NCBI GenBank assembly: GCA_002479485.1
Contig: DLNM01000067.1
Location: 32,050 to 96,049 of the forward strand
Direction: 5' to 3'
From: Firmicutes bacterium UBA7510
GTDB lineage: Bacteria; Bacillota; Clostridia; Tissierellales; Sedimentibacteraceae
DNA length: 64,000 nucleotides
Below, one piece after another: positions 8,934 through 17,400 of the stretch (within the stretch, counting starts at the first letter, position 1; each line of letters starts with the position of its first letter). Position numbers and translations under genes: made by a program. Under the pieces are notes generated by a model, which worked only from the letters and a program-made list of their open reading frames with translations, was not told the origin of the DNA and did not search any database.

Positions 8934-10343
8934 ATGAAAAACAAACTTTTAACAATTGTTACAAAATTATCAAATATGTTATTGTTAATAATTACTATGT
9001 CTATATTATTAACTTCTTGTAATACTGCAAAGAGTGATAACGATACCATACAAGTATGGTGGTATGAGTATAAAGATTCTGAATACTATAACGATGCTGT
9101 AACTAGTGTTGCAACTAAAATATTAGCATATTGTAAAATCAACGATATACCTGTTGAAATAGTTAAGTATAATGAAAAAAAGATAACCTATGAGGATTAT
9201 GAGCTAAAAAGAAACACTGCAATGATGACAGGAAATGTTATTGTTTTGGATGATGCACGTAAATTGGCTGATATTGCTGACCAACATTATGATTATTCAA
9301 AGCTTGAAAAATATAATTTACTGATTGATTTATATAAGGATAGATATTGTATACCTTTGGGGGTGGGGTACAAAACTTTGTCTTTTCCAAATGAATTGTT
9401 TGATTATTATGGTATAGATTTTGGCAAAAGTATAATAACATATTATGAATATCTAGAAGCTAGGCATAAAATAAAAGATAATGGTGCTGAATTTTTATTT
9501 AGCAAATTAGAATATGATGAATTACTTGACTATTATCTTATGAAAAATGGTTTATATAATATAAGTGGTAAAAGCAAAATAATTCATAACGAAAAAAATT
9601 TCCACACAGCAGTAAAAAACACTGTAATTGGAGTTTACAATGACATTAAAAATTATTATGGGCTTGATATTGATAAAAGCGTTTTAGAGAATTCAGACCA
9701 ATCTGTAATGAGTGCTTATGATGCAAATTCAAAAATGGAGTTATTTAACAATACTATAATTGCACATGCAACAAATTACTATCAATTTTATCCATATAGT
9801 GAAGAGGATAATAACAGAACATATATATTAATGCCTAAATACACAGCTTTGTCTCCTTGTATCTATATTCATAAAAATGTTACAAATGAAAAGGTTTTAG
9901 ATATTGCTAATCATCTTATAGATATCTCTATATATAGAATTTTGGTATATATTGTTATGGATGGTCAGGTAATAGAGGCACCATATTTTTCACCAACCTT
10001 TGATACACCTGAAATAAGAAGATATGCAGAAGTAGATGATAATTGGAAGTATGATGGGAAATTTTACAAACATGTTGATAGGGGGTCTACGCAATACCTA
10101 ACAACTATAAATAGGGTAAATGAGATGTATAACTTGCTATACAAAAGTGGAAATGTCTCTAAGCAGAATTCAGATTATTATTTTACTAATGAAAATTATA
10201 ACTTTGCAATAATAGAGGAGATACAAAAATTGGTTGAAATGCTTATTTCAGAAAATATGGACTTAAATGATTCAAAAGTAGATAAAATTTTAGATAAAAA
10301 AATAAACGAATTTATAATGAACTTTTATGTACACTTTATGTAA
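8934..10343 (+). CDS. Extracellular solute-binding lipoprotein, cassette 1
   Basis: This 469-residue protein has a lipoprotein signal peptide ending in LLTSC, so C29 would be lipidated and the mature protein held outside the membrane. It heads an operon with a sugar-type ABC ATPase and two permeases, so it should capture the substrate. It resembles the two lipoproteins of cassette 2 (18825 and 20220). All three share a start like TIQVWWYEY, a central IPLGVGY, an SPCxY...K..TNxK block and a closing INEF/IDEF. The overall pattern suggests a distant carbohydrate-binding family 1-like protein, but I could not place it in a named family. Ligand unknown; the nearby GH65 enzyme suggests a glucose-containing disaccharide. 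Confidence 0.72.
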   Translation: MKNKLLTIVTKLSNMLLLIITMSILLTSCNTAKSDNDTIQVWWYEYKDSEYYNDAVTSVATKILAYCKINDIPVEIVKYNEKKITYEDYELKRNTAMMTGNVIVLDDARKLADIADQHYDYSKLEKYNLLIDLYKDRYCIPLGVGYKTLSFPNELFDYYGIDFGKSIITYYEYLEARHKIKDNGAEFLFSKLEYDELLDYYLMKNGLYNISGKSKIIHNEKNFHTAVKNTVIGVYNDIKNYYGLDIDKSVLENSDQSVMSAYDANSKMELFNNTIIAHATNYYQFYPYSEEDNNRTYILMPKYTALSPCIYIHKNVTNEKVLDIANHLIDISIYRILVYIVMDGQVIEAPYFSPTFDTPEIRRYAEVDDNWKYDGKFYKHVDRGSTQYLTTINRVNEMYNLLYKSGNVSKQNSDYYFTNENYNFAIIEEIQKLVEMLISENMDLNDSKVDKILDKKINEFIMNFYVHFM

Positions 10344-10369
10344 AATCACAAATAGTAGAGGAGTCAAAA

Positions 10370-11497
10370 ATGGCGGGGATTGAATTAAAAAAAATAAATA
10401 AGATATATCCGAACCAGTATAAAGCTTTAGAAAATTTAAATCTAGAGATAAAGGATAAAGAATTTCTGGTTCTTGTTGGTTCGTCCGGATGTGGAAAATC
10501 AACTATACTAAGAATAATTGCAGGTTTAGAGGATGTTCAAGATGGTTCTATAAAAATTGGGGATAAGATTGTAAATGAAGTCTCACCAAAGGATAGAAAT
10601 ATTGCTATGGTTTTTCAAGACTATGCTTTGTATCCTCATATGAATGTTTATGAAAATATGGCCTTTTCATTAAAGCTAAAGAAGATAAAAAAGGAAGAAA
10701 TCAAGAAAAAAATATTTGAGGTGGCTAAAAAGCTTGAAATAGAAGGATGTCTATATAAAAAACCTGCAACTTTGTCAGGTGGACAAAAGCAAAGAGTTGC
10801 TCTAGGACGAGCTATAATAAGAGAACCAGAAGTTTTTTTATTTGATGAACCATTATCAAACATAGATGCAAAGCTAAGAACACAAATGAGAATAGAGCTT
10901 ATAAGGCTTCATAAACAGTTAAATACGACCTTTGTATATGTAACTCACGATCAAACTGAGGCAATGACAATGGGAGAAAGAATTGTTGTCATGAAAGATG
11001 GTAAAATACAGCAAATAGATACACCTGAAAATTTATATAATAATCCATGCAATATATTTACTGCGGGATTTATTGGTATGCCACAAATGAATTTTATAAA
11101 CGGCAAACTTATAAATGAAAATGATGTAAAAATGTTTATAGAAATAGATGCTGTAACTGGAAAGTCATTTGAACTTAGAGATACAAATGATTTTTATGAT
11201 AATACTCAAATAACAATAGGTATAAGACCGGAGAAGTTCATAGTAAAACGTGATGATAATATAAATGTTGACGAAAACATAATTTTTGAAAATTGTGAGG
11301 TAGAAGCAGTAGAAAAGCTAGGAGCTGAGCAATTGATATATATAAACTTTAATGGTGCTAAGGTAGTAATAAAAGATTTTGAAAATCTGAAAATAGACAG
11401 AAATGAAAAATTAGCTGTATATTGTAAAATTAAGGATATTCATATATTTGAAACTGCTACAGAAAGGAAATTAGATGTATGGCAAAAACAAAGCTAA
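10370..11497 (+). CDS. MalK/UgpC-type sugar ABC transporter ATPase, cassette 1
   Basis: The 375-residue ATPase should energise import of the sugar bound by the upstream lipoprotein. It has Walker A GSSGCGKST, the Q-loop in QDYALYPHM, signature LSGGQKQRV, Walker B VFLFDEP and the switch histidine in VTHDQTEA. A C-terminal TOBE/regulatory region of about 130 residues is typical of CUT1 (MalK-like) proteins. The paralogue at 21611 is nearly the same through the nucleotide-binding domain. The last 19 bases overlap the start of the next permease gene, and this overlap is identical in size in cassette 2. Confidence 0.92.
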   Translation: MAGIELKKINKIYPNQYKALENLNLEIKDKEFLVLVGSSGCGKSTILRIIAGLEDVQDGSIKIGDKIVNEVSPKDRNIAMVFQDYALYPHMNVYENMAFSLKLKKIKKEEIKKKIFEVAKKLEIEGCLYKKPATLSGGQKQRVALGRAIIREPEVFLFDEPLSNIDAKLRTQMRIELIRLHKQLNTTFVYVTHDQTEAMTMGERIVVMKDGKIQQIDTPENLYNNPCNIFTAGFIGMPQMNFINGKLINENDVKMFIEIDAVTGKSFELRDTNDFYDNTQITIGIRPEKFIVKRDDNINVDENIIFENCEVEAVEKLGAEQLIYINFNGAKVVIKDFENLKIDRNEKLAVYCKIKDIHIFETATERKLDVWQKQS

Positions 11498-12252
11498 CAA
11501 GATATACTCTGATAAGCCTTATTGGAGTAGCTATAATTTATATAATTCCTTTTATCATAGCACAATTAAATTTCAATGCTGACTTACTAAATATACAATC
11601 AGGTATATTTAGTAATAAGGGCTTTATTATATCCTTTAAAAATACAATTTTATTTATGGTAATTTTTGTACCTATAGTAGTTGCTTTAGGATTTATGTTA
11701 GCCTATTTAACAGATACTAAAGGGTTTGGTGTGATGGTTAAAGTATCTATCATTTTACCAATTACGATTCCAGTTTTATCAGTAGCAGGCTTTTTCAGGG
11801 ATTATATGAATAGTTTTTTTGAATCAATTAATGGTACCCTAGCAGTAGGGATCGTTTTTTTATGGAGTTGTTTAGGTTTTACATATTTGATATTTTTAGT
11901 TTCTTTAAGCAATAGAAGCAAATCAATGGAAGAGGCAGCTTTTTTGGACGGTGCAGGAACCTTTAGAACTATTTTTAAAATAATAATACCTTCACATATA
12001 GAGGCGTTGATTTTATCAATAATTATAAGCATATATAATTCTCTGAAAATATTTAAGCAAACCTATGCGATGTTTGGAGAGTACCCAAAATATGACATGT
12101 TTATGATGCAAAATTACTTATATTTGAAACTGAAGCGCTTAGATATTGAAACTTTAATAGTCTCTGCTGATGTGTTCTTAATATTTATATTAATTATCCT
12201 TGTAGGGGTAATGTTGCTAGGAAAAATACAAAAAAGAAAGCTTTTAATGTGA
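11479..12252 (+). CDS. MalF/UgpA-type sugar ABC permease, cassette 1
   Basis: This 257-residue membrane protein has about six hydrophobic helices and the cytoplasmic EAA loop (EEAAFLDGAGTFRTIF...P, about residues 152-175) that docks onto the ATPase. It is shorter than MalF of Escherichia coli because it lacks the extra N-terminal helices and large periplasmic loop, as is usual for the UgpA type. It is translated from an ATG inside the end of the ATPase gene. Paralogue: 22717. Confidence 0.88.
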   Translation: MAKTKLTRYTLISLIGVAIIYIIPFIIAQLNFNADLLNIQSGIFSNKGFIISFKNTILFMVIFVPIVVALGFMLAYLTDTKGFGVMVKVSIILPITIPVLSVAGFFRDYMNSFFESINGTLAVGIVFLWSCLGFTYLIFLVSLSNRSKSMEEAAFLDGAGTFRTIFKIIIPSHIEALILSIIISIYNSLKIFKQTYAMFGEYPKYDMFMMQNYLYLKLKRLDIETLIVSADVFLIFILIILVGVMLLGKIQKRKLLM

Positions 12253-12283
12253 GGCAAGGGCAAATAATTGCAAGGAGGTAACT

Positions 12284-13069
12284 GTGAAAAAAATTCTATA
12301 TAAAATATTATCAGTCATTATTGTCATTATGTTCTTAGTACCTATATTGTATACTGTTATACAGTCTTTTATAGATGAAAATCATATGGGATTTAGTTTA
12401 CATCAATATTTTAATATAGCCTTTAATTCAGAGTATTTTTCTTTATATTTTAATTCCATATTTATATCCTTAGGAATAATTGTTGGACAACTTATTGTGT
12501 CTATAGGTGCTGCATATTATTTCGCTAGAAAAAAAAGCAAACTAGCAAACGCGATATTTATATTGTATATATTCCTTATGCTATTACCACTTCAAATAAC
12601 TCTAATACCAAATATGTTTTTGTATAATGGTATAGAGAAATATATTGGTATAAAAATTCGTGATACATATTTAGCTGTAGTGCTTCCTGGGATATTTAGC
12701 ACGATGGGAGTGTTCTTTTTAAAACAGTTTTTTGAAACCATACCTAAATCATTGTATGAGATGGCTAATATTGATGGGGCATCTGATTTTAAAATATTAA
12801 TAAGCATTGTTATACCATATTCAAAAAACGCAATTTTAGCACTTTGTGCATTGAATTTTATAGAGAGTTGGAATATCGTAGAGCAAGCATTAGTTTTTAT
12901 TGATACGCAAACAAAATATCCTTTGTCACTTTACTTAAATACTATGTACGAAACAGATAGAAGTATATTTTATGCTGGAAATGTAGTTTTTCTATTTCCT
13001 GTTATCTGCCTATTAATGAAAAACATTGAATCTATAAAGAAGATGATAAGCAAGGAACAAGGGAGGTAA
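12284..13069 (+). CDS. MalG/UgpE-type sugar ABC permease, cassette 1
   Basis: The second permease subunit has 261 residues, about six membrane helices and the EAA loop (YEMANIDGASDFKIL...P, about residues 160-182). The GTG start follows AAGGAGG by five bases. With the MalF-type partner it forms the translocation pore. Paralogue: 23557, which keeps a slightly longer first extracellular loop. Confidence 0.87.
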   Translation: MKKILYKILSVIIVIMFLVPILYTVIQSFIDENHMGFSLHQYFNIAFNSEYFSLYFNSIFISLGIIVGQLIVSIGAAYYFARKKSKLANAIFILYIFLMLLPLQITLIPNMFLYNGIEKYIGIKIRDTYLAVVLPGIFSTMGVFFLKQFFETIPKSLYEMANIDGASDFKILISIVIPYSKNAILALCALNFIESWNIVEQALVFIDTQTKYPLSLYLNTMYETDRSIFYAGNVVFLFPVICLLMKNIESIKKMISKEQGR

Positions 13070-13076
13070 AAACGTG

Positions 13077-13127
13077 AAAAAACCACTTCACGTTATGATG
13101 CCACTATGTGGCATAATGGAGGATAAT
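13077..13127 (+). repeat. Hairpin repeat, copy R5, at the start of the adaptor gene
   Basis: Two stem-loops, GTGAA...TTCAC and ATGCCAC-TAT-GTGGCAT, lie between the permease stop and the adaptor start. The block aligns with the minus strand of copy R2 at 32.3 kb through both hairpins. The paralogous junction in cassette 2 (24378) has no such block, so it looks inserted. An in-frame GTG at 13074 with its own GGGAGG site would translate through it. Confidence 0.55.
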
Positions 13128-14831
13128 ATGGGAAAATTGTTTATTAAAATTTTTAAAATATTTTTTATATTTTTATGCTTTATAGTTGCATTAGGTTTAA
13201 TTTTAGCTACTATTAAAAGCTATATGATAACTAAGGTTGAAACTACACTTGTAAAAGAATCATTTTTTATTAAAGAAGGGTTTTATTTTGGCGGCAAAGT
13301 AACAACAAAAAATCAAAATTATGTTGAAATTAGAGCTGGAAGGGACATGACTATAAGCGATATTAATGTTAAGAATGGACAAATTTTAGATGGCGGAGAC
13401 GCTAAATTGTTTACTATAAATACAGATAACTATTTTTCAGTTAATCATGAAGTGTTAGAGGAATATAACGATAATATTAATGATATTAATTATGAAATTA
13501 ATACTATGCTAAGTGATTTAAGTAAAAAAGTAGGAAGGGAAATAAAAAACATTAATGAGCTTAATCCAAATGATGGCATAATAATTTCTGCACCTGCAAC
13601 TGGTAAAATTACTGGTTTAAATATTGAAAAAAATAAACAAGTTCAAACCGAATTAATTTCAAATCTAATTGATGATAGTGTGCTTATTATACCTTTTACT
13701 ATGACAGTAAATGAGTATAATTCCATATCTGTAGGACAGGACATTTTAGTTACATATACAGGATATGAGGGGTATTATAAGGCAAAGGTAACTAGCATAA
13801 ATCCAAATTCTGTACCTGGAAAAGATAAAACCTCATATATACATACTGGGGTTATAGAAGCACAAAACCCAGGGCTTATTTCACCGGGTGTTAATGTAGG
13901 TATCTATACAAAGGTAAATGAACAACCGTCTTTAACCCTAAGCTATGGGGCAGTAGTTGAGTCATATAAGGAGCAGACGAAAATTACAACACCTATAAAG
14001 GATATATGTCCAATAGAGGTAAATGTAGCAGAAGGTGAACTTGTTCAAAAGGGTCAACAAATAGCCAGACTTGGCGGAGAAGCAGTAACTGAAGAGCTTA
14101 AAGTAAGTATAAAAAATATAAAAGATAAAATTGATTTAATATCTAAAAATCAAAAAAAGATACAAGGTTTATATGGAGACATAATAAGTAGCAATGTAGA
14201 CAATGGAATAAGAATTGATGATAGCGGAAGCTGCTATATAGCTGAAAATGTATATATTGAATATATAACTGATAAAGCTATAGTTGGTAAAAATGAAGTA
14301 ATCCTTAAATATCGTTTATGTGATGAAAAAAAATTAGCTATAAAAGCTACTATAGATAAAGATATGTACAACAAAATGTCTAGTTCAACTAATACCAAAA
14401 TAACCTATGTAGATAAGAATTCTTCTTCAGTTATAAATGTAAATAAATTAGATGAAAAGAAATTTGATGATCATTATGAAATTTTATATGAACTTAAAAA
14501 TGAAGGTGTATACCACTATGTTTACAATGATAATATAACCCTTAACGCTTCTACAGAGCGGTATCTATCTAATGTAGTGCCAAAGACAGCTATAATTCCT
14601 TTAGGTGAATTAAAGTCGGGCGAAAGTTGTTATGTTTATGTTATTGATAAAGAAGAAACTATGTTTGAAGATATAGATATTGTTAGACGTAAAATGGCAT
14701 CAATTGGATATGTAGGTAATCAAGTTGTTCAAATAAGATTTTATGAAGATATGAGTTCATTTGATCGAATTTCTGTAGTAAACAATATTAATACGGTACT
14801 TAAAGATGGAATGAGAGTGAAAATAAAATGA
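13128..14831 (+). CDS. HlyD/MacA-like adaptor (membrane fusion) protein, cassette 1
   Basis: The 567-residue protein has one N-terminal membrane helix (about 5-27) and a large extracytoplasmic part. Two half-lipoyl-like strand blocks (about 60-95 and 155-180) flank a short helical hairpin, and a beta-barrel-like stretch follows (TVNEYNSISVGQDILVTYTG). A second lipoyl-hairpin module follows around 290-400, and the C-terminal VPKTAIIPLG...YVYVID block looks like the end of MacA/RND adaptors. Such proteins normally work with exporters, so finding one in an import operon is unexpected. The start at 13128 has GGAGG five bases upstream and matches the start of the paralogue at 24378; an upstream in-frame GTG at 13074 runs through a hairpin repeat. 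It overlaps the next gene by four bases (ATGA). Confidence 0.7.
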   Translation: MGKLFIKIFKIFFIFLCFIVALGLILATIKSYMITKVETTLVKESFFIKEGFYFGGKVTTKNQNYVEIRAGRDMTISDINVKNGQILDGGDAKLFTINTDNYFSVNHEVLEEYNDNINDINYEINTMLSDLSKKVGREIKNINELNPNDGIIISAPATGKITGLNIEKNKQVQTELISNLIDDSVLIIPFTMTVNEYNSISVGQDILVTYTGYEGYYKAKVTSINPNSVPGKDKTSYIHTGVIEAQNPGLISPGVNVGIYTKVNEQPSLTLSYGAVVESYKEQTKITTPIKDICPIEVNVAEGELVQKGQQIARLGGEAVTEELKVSIKNIKDKIDLISKNQKKIQGLYGDIISSNVDNGIRIDDSGSCYIAENVYIEYITDKAIVGKNEVILKYRLCDEKKLAIKATIDKDMYNKMSSSTNTKITYVDKNSSSVINVNKLDEKKFDDHYEILYELKNEGVYHYVYNDNITLNASTERYLSNVVPKTAIIPLGELKSGESCYVYVIDKEETMFEDIDIVRRKMASIGYVGNQVVQIRFYEDMSSFDRISVVNNINTVLKDGMRVKIK

Positions 14832-15874
14832 AAAAGCTCCTACTATATTTTAGCATATTAATAGTAATTACTGGAATGTTAATTTTATTTGTCTCTAAAA
14901 ATTATCCTGAAAATATACTTGAGGTATGTCTAAAAAGTTATGCTAGTCCTGAATTGGTAGATAATGTTGTTAAAAAAATTGGCTCATTTGATTATTTTAA
15001 TATTTATGATATTTTTTCAAAGGAAGATGCCATAAGTGTATATAGCGGAAATATAAACTTATTTTTATATGATAAAAATAATCAAAGGCTTGAATTGACC
15101 TTTAATGATGATGAAGTCATCATGGGTGAAAATTATATGTATGAGTATTTAAAGTATGATGCTTTGGGAGGAAAATACAAGTCTGAATATGGAGAATATA
15201 ATATAAATTGCATAATAGAAAACAATGATAGAATTTATTATAGAGATTTAAAAATTTTAGAAAGCTCTAGGGTGAAAAATCAAAAGATATATATATCATT
15301 GTTAAACAGCAAAAATATACTTATGAATCCACAAAACAAGCTATTGGAATTAGAAAATAATGATATTTTGTATGCCAAAAGCATTGCTTATATAGATGTC
15401 ATCAATTTTCTCAAACAATTATTTGTACTTTTATTAATTGTATACACTCTGTTGCTTATAATAACATTAAATATAAAAAGTGGAAGCACGCATAAGAAAA
15501 TAGCAAGTGCATACAAGAATATAAAATATGATTTAGATTTTAGGGAATTTTTAATTAAAAAAGAAAGTCTTAAACTAATAATAAAATACATGTTCTACAT
15601 ACTATTGCAAGTGGCTGGTGCTATAATTATTATATATTTAGTTGCAAAATTAATTAGTATACCTGTATCTTATAGTATTGATATTAGATCAATGAAAAGT
15701 ATAATAAATGCAGTATTGTCTTTTGTAGATTTACTAAAATATTACTACTTAAATGGTTTTACAGAAATATCATCTATGATAGTAAAAATAATTATGATTT
15801 ATTTTTTTACTTCAATTCTTTTTATAATAATCAATATTAAACTATCAAATAAAAATATTTCTTCGGCTAAATAA
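14828..15874 (+). CDS. Four-helix membrane protein with large outer domain (FtsX/MacB-like topology), cassette 1
   Basis: I do not recognise this 348-residue protein by sequence. It has a helix at about 4-23, an extracytoplasmic domain of about 165 residues, a helix near 190-213, a charged cytoplasmic segment, and helices near 248-275 and 315-340. One helix, a big outer domain, then three helices is the layout of FtsX and the membrane part of MacB, but there is no ATPase domain and no family motif I can point to. Its start overlaps the adaptor stop by four bases, so the two are made together, just as MacA adaptors pair with MacB permeases. The paralogue at 26093 keeps the outer domain pattern (SVYSGNIN, NDRxYYRDLKIL). 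Confidence 0.6.
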   Translation: MKKLLLYFSILIVITGMLILFVSKNYPENILEVCLKSYASPELVDNVVKKIGSFDYFNIYDIFSKEDAISVYSGNINLFLYDKNNQRLELTFNDDEVIMGENYMYEYLKYDALGGKYKSEYGEYNINCIIENNDRIYYRDLKILESSRVKNQKIYISLLNSKNILMNPQNKLLELENNDILYAKSIAYIDVINFLKQLFVLLLIVYTLLLIITLNIKSGSTHKKIASAYKNIKYDLDFREFLIKKESLKLIIKYMFYILLQVAGAIIIIYLVAKLISIPVSYSIDIRSMKSIINAVLSFVDLLKYYYLNGFTEISSMIVKIIMIYFFTSILFIIINIKLSNKNISSAK

Positions 15875-15883
15875 AATTCAAAT

Positions 15884-15918
15884 AAAAAATCCTTTATCTT
15901 ATTAATAAAGGATTTTTT
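15884..15918. terminator. Bidirectional terminator after cassette 1
   Basis: AAAAAATCCTTTAT (15884-15897) pairs with ATAAAGGATTTTTT (15905-15918) around a 7-base loop. It closes the cassette 1 operon and, from the other side, the nitroreductase gene. Confidence 0.88.
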
Positions 15919-15927
15919 GAATTAATT

Positions 15928-16455
15928 CTACCATTTCTCATTGTGTATTTTATTATTTTTCAAATCGTCTAAATTGGTTGGATTATGCTCTTCTGATTTA
16001 TGGCCTATAGATAATAAGCATAAAATTTCCATGTCCTCTGGTATTGATAATAAATCGCGTGTTAAATCAGTAGCTTTTATAGTACCGTCGTCATCATTAT
16101 ATCTATTTCTTAGCTGTACCCAGCAGCATCCAAGTCCTAATTCTTCAGCCATTAGATATATATGAGTAGCTGATATACTTCCATCCTCTATCCAAACATC
16201 ATTATCAATTGATTTTACTGTAACTACAATAGCTAGTGCTGCATCCTTAACCATAAAACCACCCTTATTTTTAACCTTTGATAGCTTTTCAAGGGTGTCT
16301 TTGTTTTCTATAAATATAAATTCCCAACCTTGCTTATTTTTTGATGTAGGTGATAGTAAGGCGGCTTGTTTAAGTGCTTCTATCTTTTCATTTTCAATTT
16401 TTTTATCAGTATACTTACGTATACTTCTTCTTTGCTTCATCAAATCTAATAGCAT
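15928..16455 (-). CDS. Nitroreductase-family flavoprotein
   Basis: The 175-residue protein begins with the typical nitroreductase opening (MKQRRSIRKYTDKKI) and has the family's SPTSKNKQGWEFIFI and GLGCCWVQLRNR segments and a C-terminal SIGHKSEEHNP. Members bind FMN as dimers and use NAD(P)H; the physiological substrate cannot be read from sequence. The start follows GGAGTGG by seven bases. It has its own promoter and is divergent from the two-component genes, so it is probably a bystander between the two transport cassettes. Confidence 0.85.
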   Translation of the reverse strand: MLLDLMKQRRSIRKYTDKKIENEKIEALKQAALLSPTSKNKQGWEFIFIENKDTLEKLSKVKNKGGFMVKDAALAIVVTVKSIDNDVWIEDGSISATHIYLMAEELGLGCCWVQLRNRYNDDDGTIKATDLTRDLLSIPEDMEILCLLSIGHKSEEHNPTNLDDLKNNKIHNEKW

Positions 16456-16508
16456 AATTCAACCACTCCTTTATATAAACAATATTTTTCGAAATTGTTA
16501 ATAATGTA

Positions 16509-16538
16509 ATTATAAGTTAGACTCATTCCATAAGTCAA
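16509..16538 (-). promoter_or_regulatory. Nitroreductase promoter (TTGACT-18-TATAAT)
   Basis: On the minus strand TTGACT (16538-16533) and TATAAT (16514-16509) are 18 bp apart, about 50 bases before the start codon. Confidence 0.7.
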
Positions 16539-16593
16539 GAAATCTAATAAGATGATTATGTATCATATTAAATATGTACAAATTACAAAATCT

Positions 16594-16623
16594 TTGTCAA
16601 TATATGTTTGTGTGTGTTATAAT
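16594..16623 (+). promoter_or_regulatory. Promoter of the LytTR two-component genes (TTGTCA-18-TATAAT)
   Basis: TTGTCA at 16594-16599 and TATAAT at 16618-16623 have an 18-bp spacer, about 40 bases upstream of the response regulator start. Confidence 0.7.
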
Positions 16624-16671
16624 TAAATAGAAAATCTTAATGAAACTGTAAATAAATAGATGGGGGTTACG

Positions 16672-17400
16672 ATGTTTAATTTTGTTATTATTGATGATGA
16701 TAAAGAAATTAGAGAAATAATTGAATCTATAATAAATCAGTTATTCGATGCAGTTTTAGAATATACAATTAAAAGCTATGATAGATTTACTGAATTTAAA
16801 AAATGTGAAAATATTAAAAATCAGAAAAATATCTTTGTATTAGACATTGAACTTAATGATGAGTATGACGGAATTGAAATAGCAAGTATAATAAGAAAAG
16901 AAAAATGTCAAAACCATGAAATTATATTTTTAACCGGTTTTGTTGATTATGCTTTTAATGTTTTGAATTATAAGATAAATCCTGTAGCATTTATAAAAAA
17001 AGATAATAATTTTAAAGAGTTACTTCAAAAAGCACTTAAGGAAGCTGTGGACAAAATTAATCTTGCTTCTGAAGGAAAAAAGATTACAGTAAAAAAGGGA
17101 ACTGTAGATATTGAGTTGAAGGAAAATGACATAATATACGCTATGAAAAACAAAGGTGCAAAGAGTTTAAATATAGTTACTGAGTTATGCAATGTTGAGA
17201 CAATTGAAACGATTGAAAATTTTTTAAATAGAATCGGGGAAGAATTTATAAAAATAGACAGATCTACTATTATTAATTATAAAAACATACAGTCAATTGA
17301 TGTAAAAAGGCGTACTATAACTATGAACAATTCAGAAACTTTTTATGTTGATTCTAAAACTATCAAGAGGGTGATGGAATTTGGAAATTCATATAGTTAA
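16672..17400 (+). CDS. LytTR-family response regulator (AgrA-like)
   Basis: The 242-residue protein has an N-terminal receiver domain (acidic pocket IDDDKE, phosphoacceptor aspartate in FVLDIEL, conserved lysine in FIKKD) and a C-terminal LytTR DNA-binding domain from about residue 135 (VETIENFLNRIGEEFIKIDRSTIINYKNI). LytTR regulators bind pairs of direct repeats upstream of target promoters. The start at 16672 is chosen because GGGGG lies just before it; the ATG 12 bases upstream overlaps that site. The kinase gene starts inside its last 20 bases. Its place between two copies of a sugar cassette makes their promoters the first targets to suspect. Confidence 0.88.
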   Translation: MFNFVIIDDDKEIREIIESIINQLFDAVLEYTIKSYDRFTEFKKCENIKNQKNIFVLDIELNDEYDGIEIASIIRKEKCQNHEIIFLTGFVDYAFNVLNYKINPVAFIKKDNNFKELLQKALKEAVDKINLASEGKKITVKKGTVDIELKENDIIYAMKNKGAKSLNIVTELCNVETIETIENFLNRIGEEFIKIDRSTIINYKNIQSIDVKRRTITMNNSETFYVDSKTIKRVMEFGNSYS

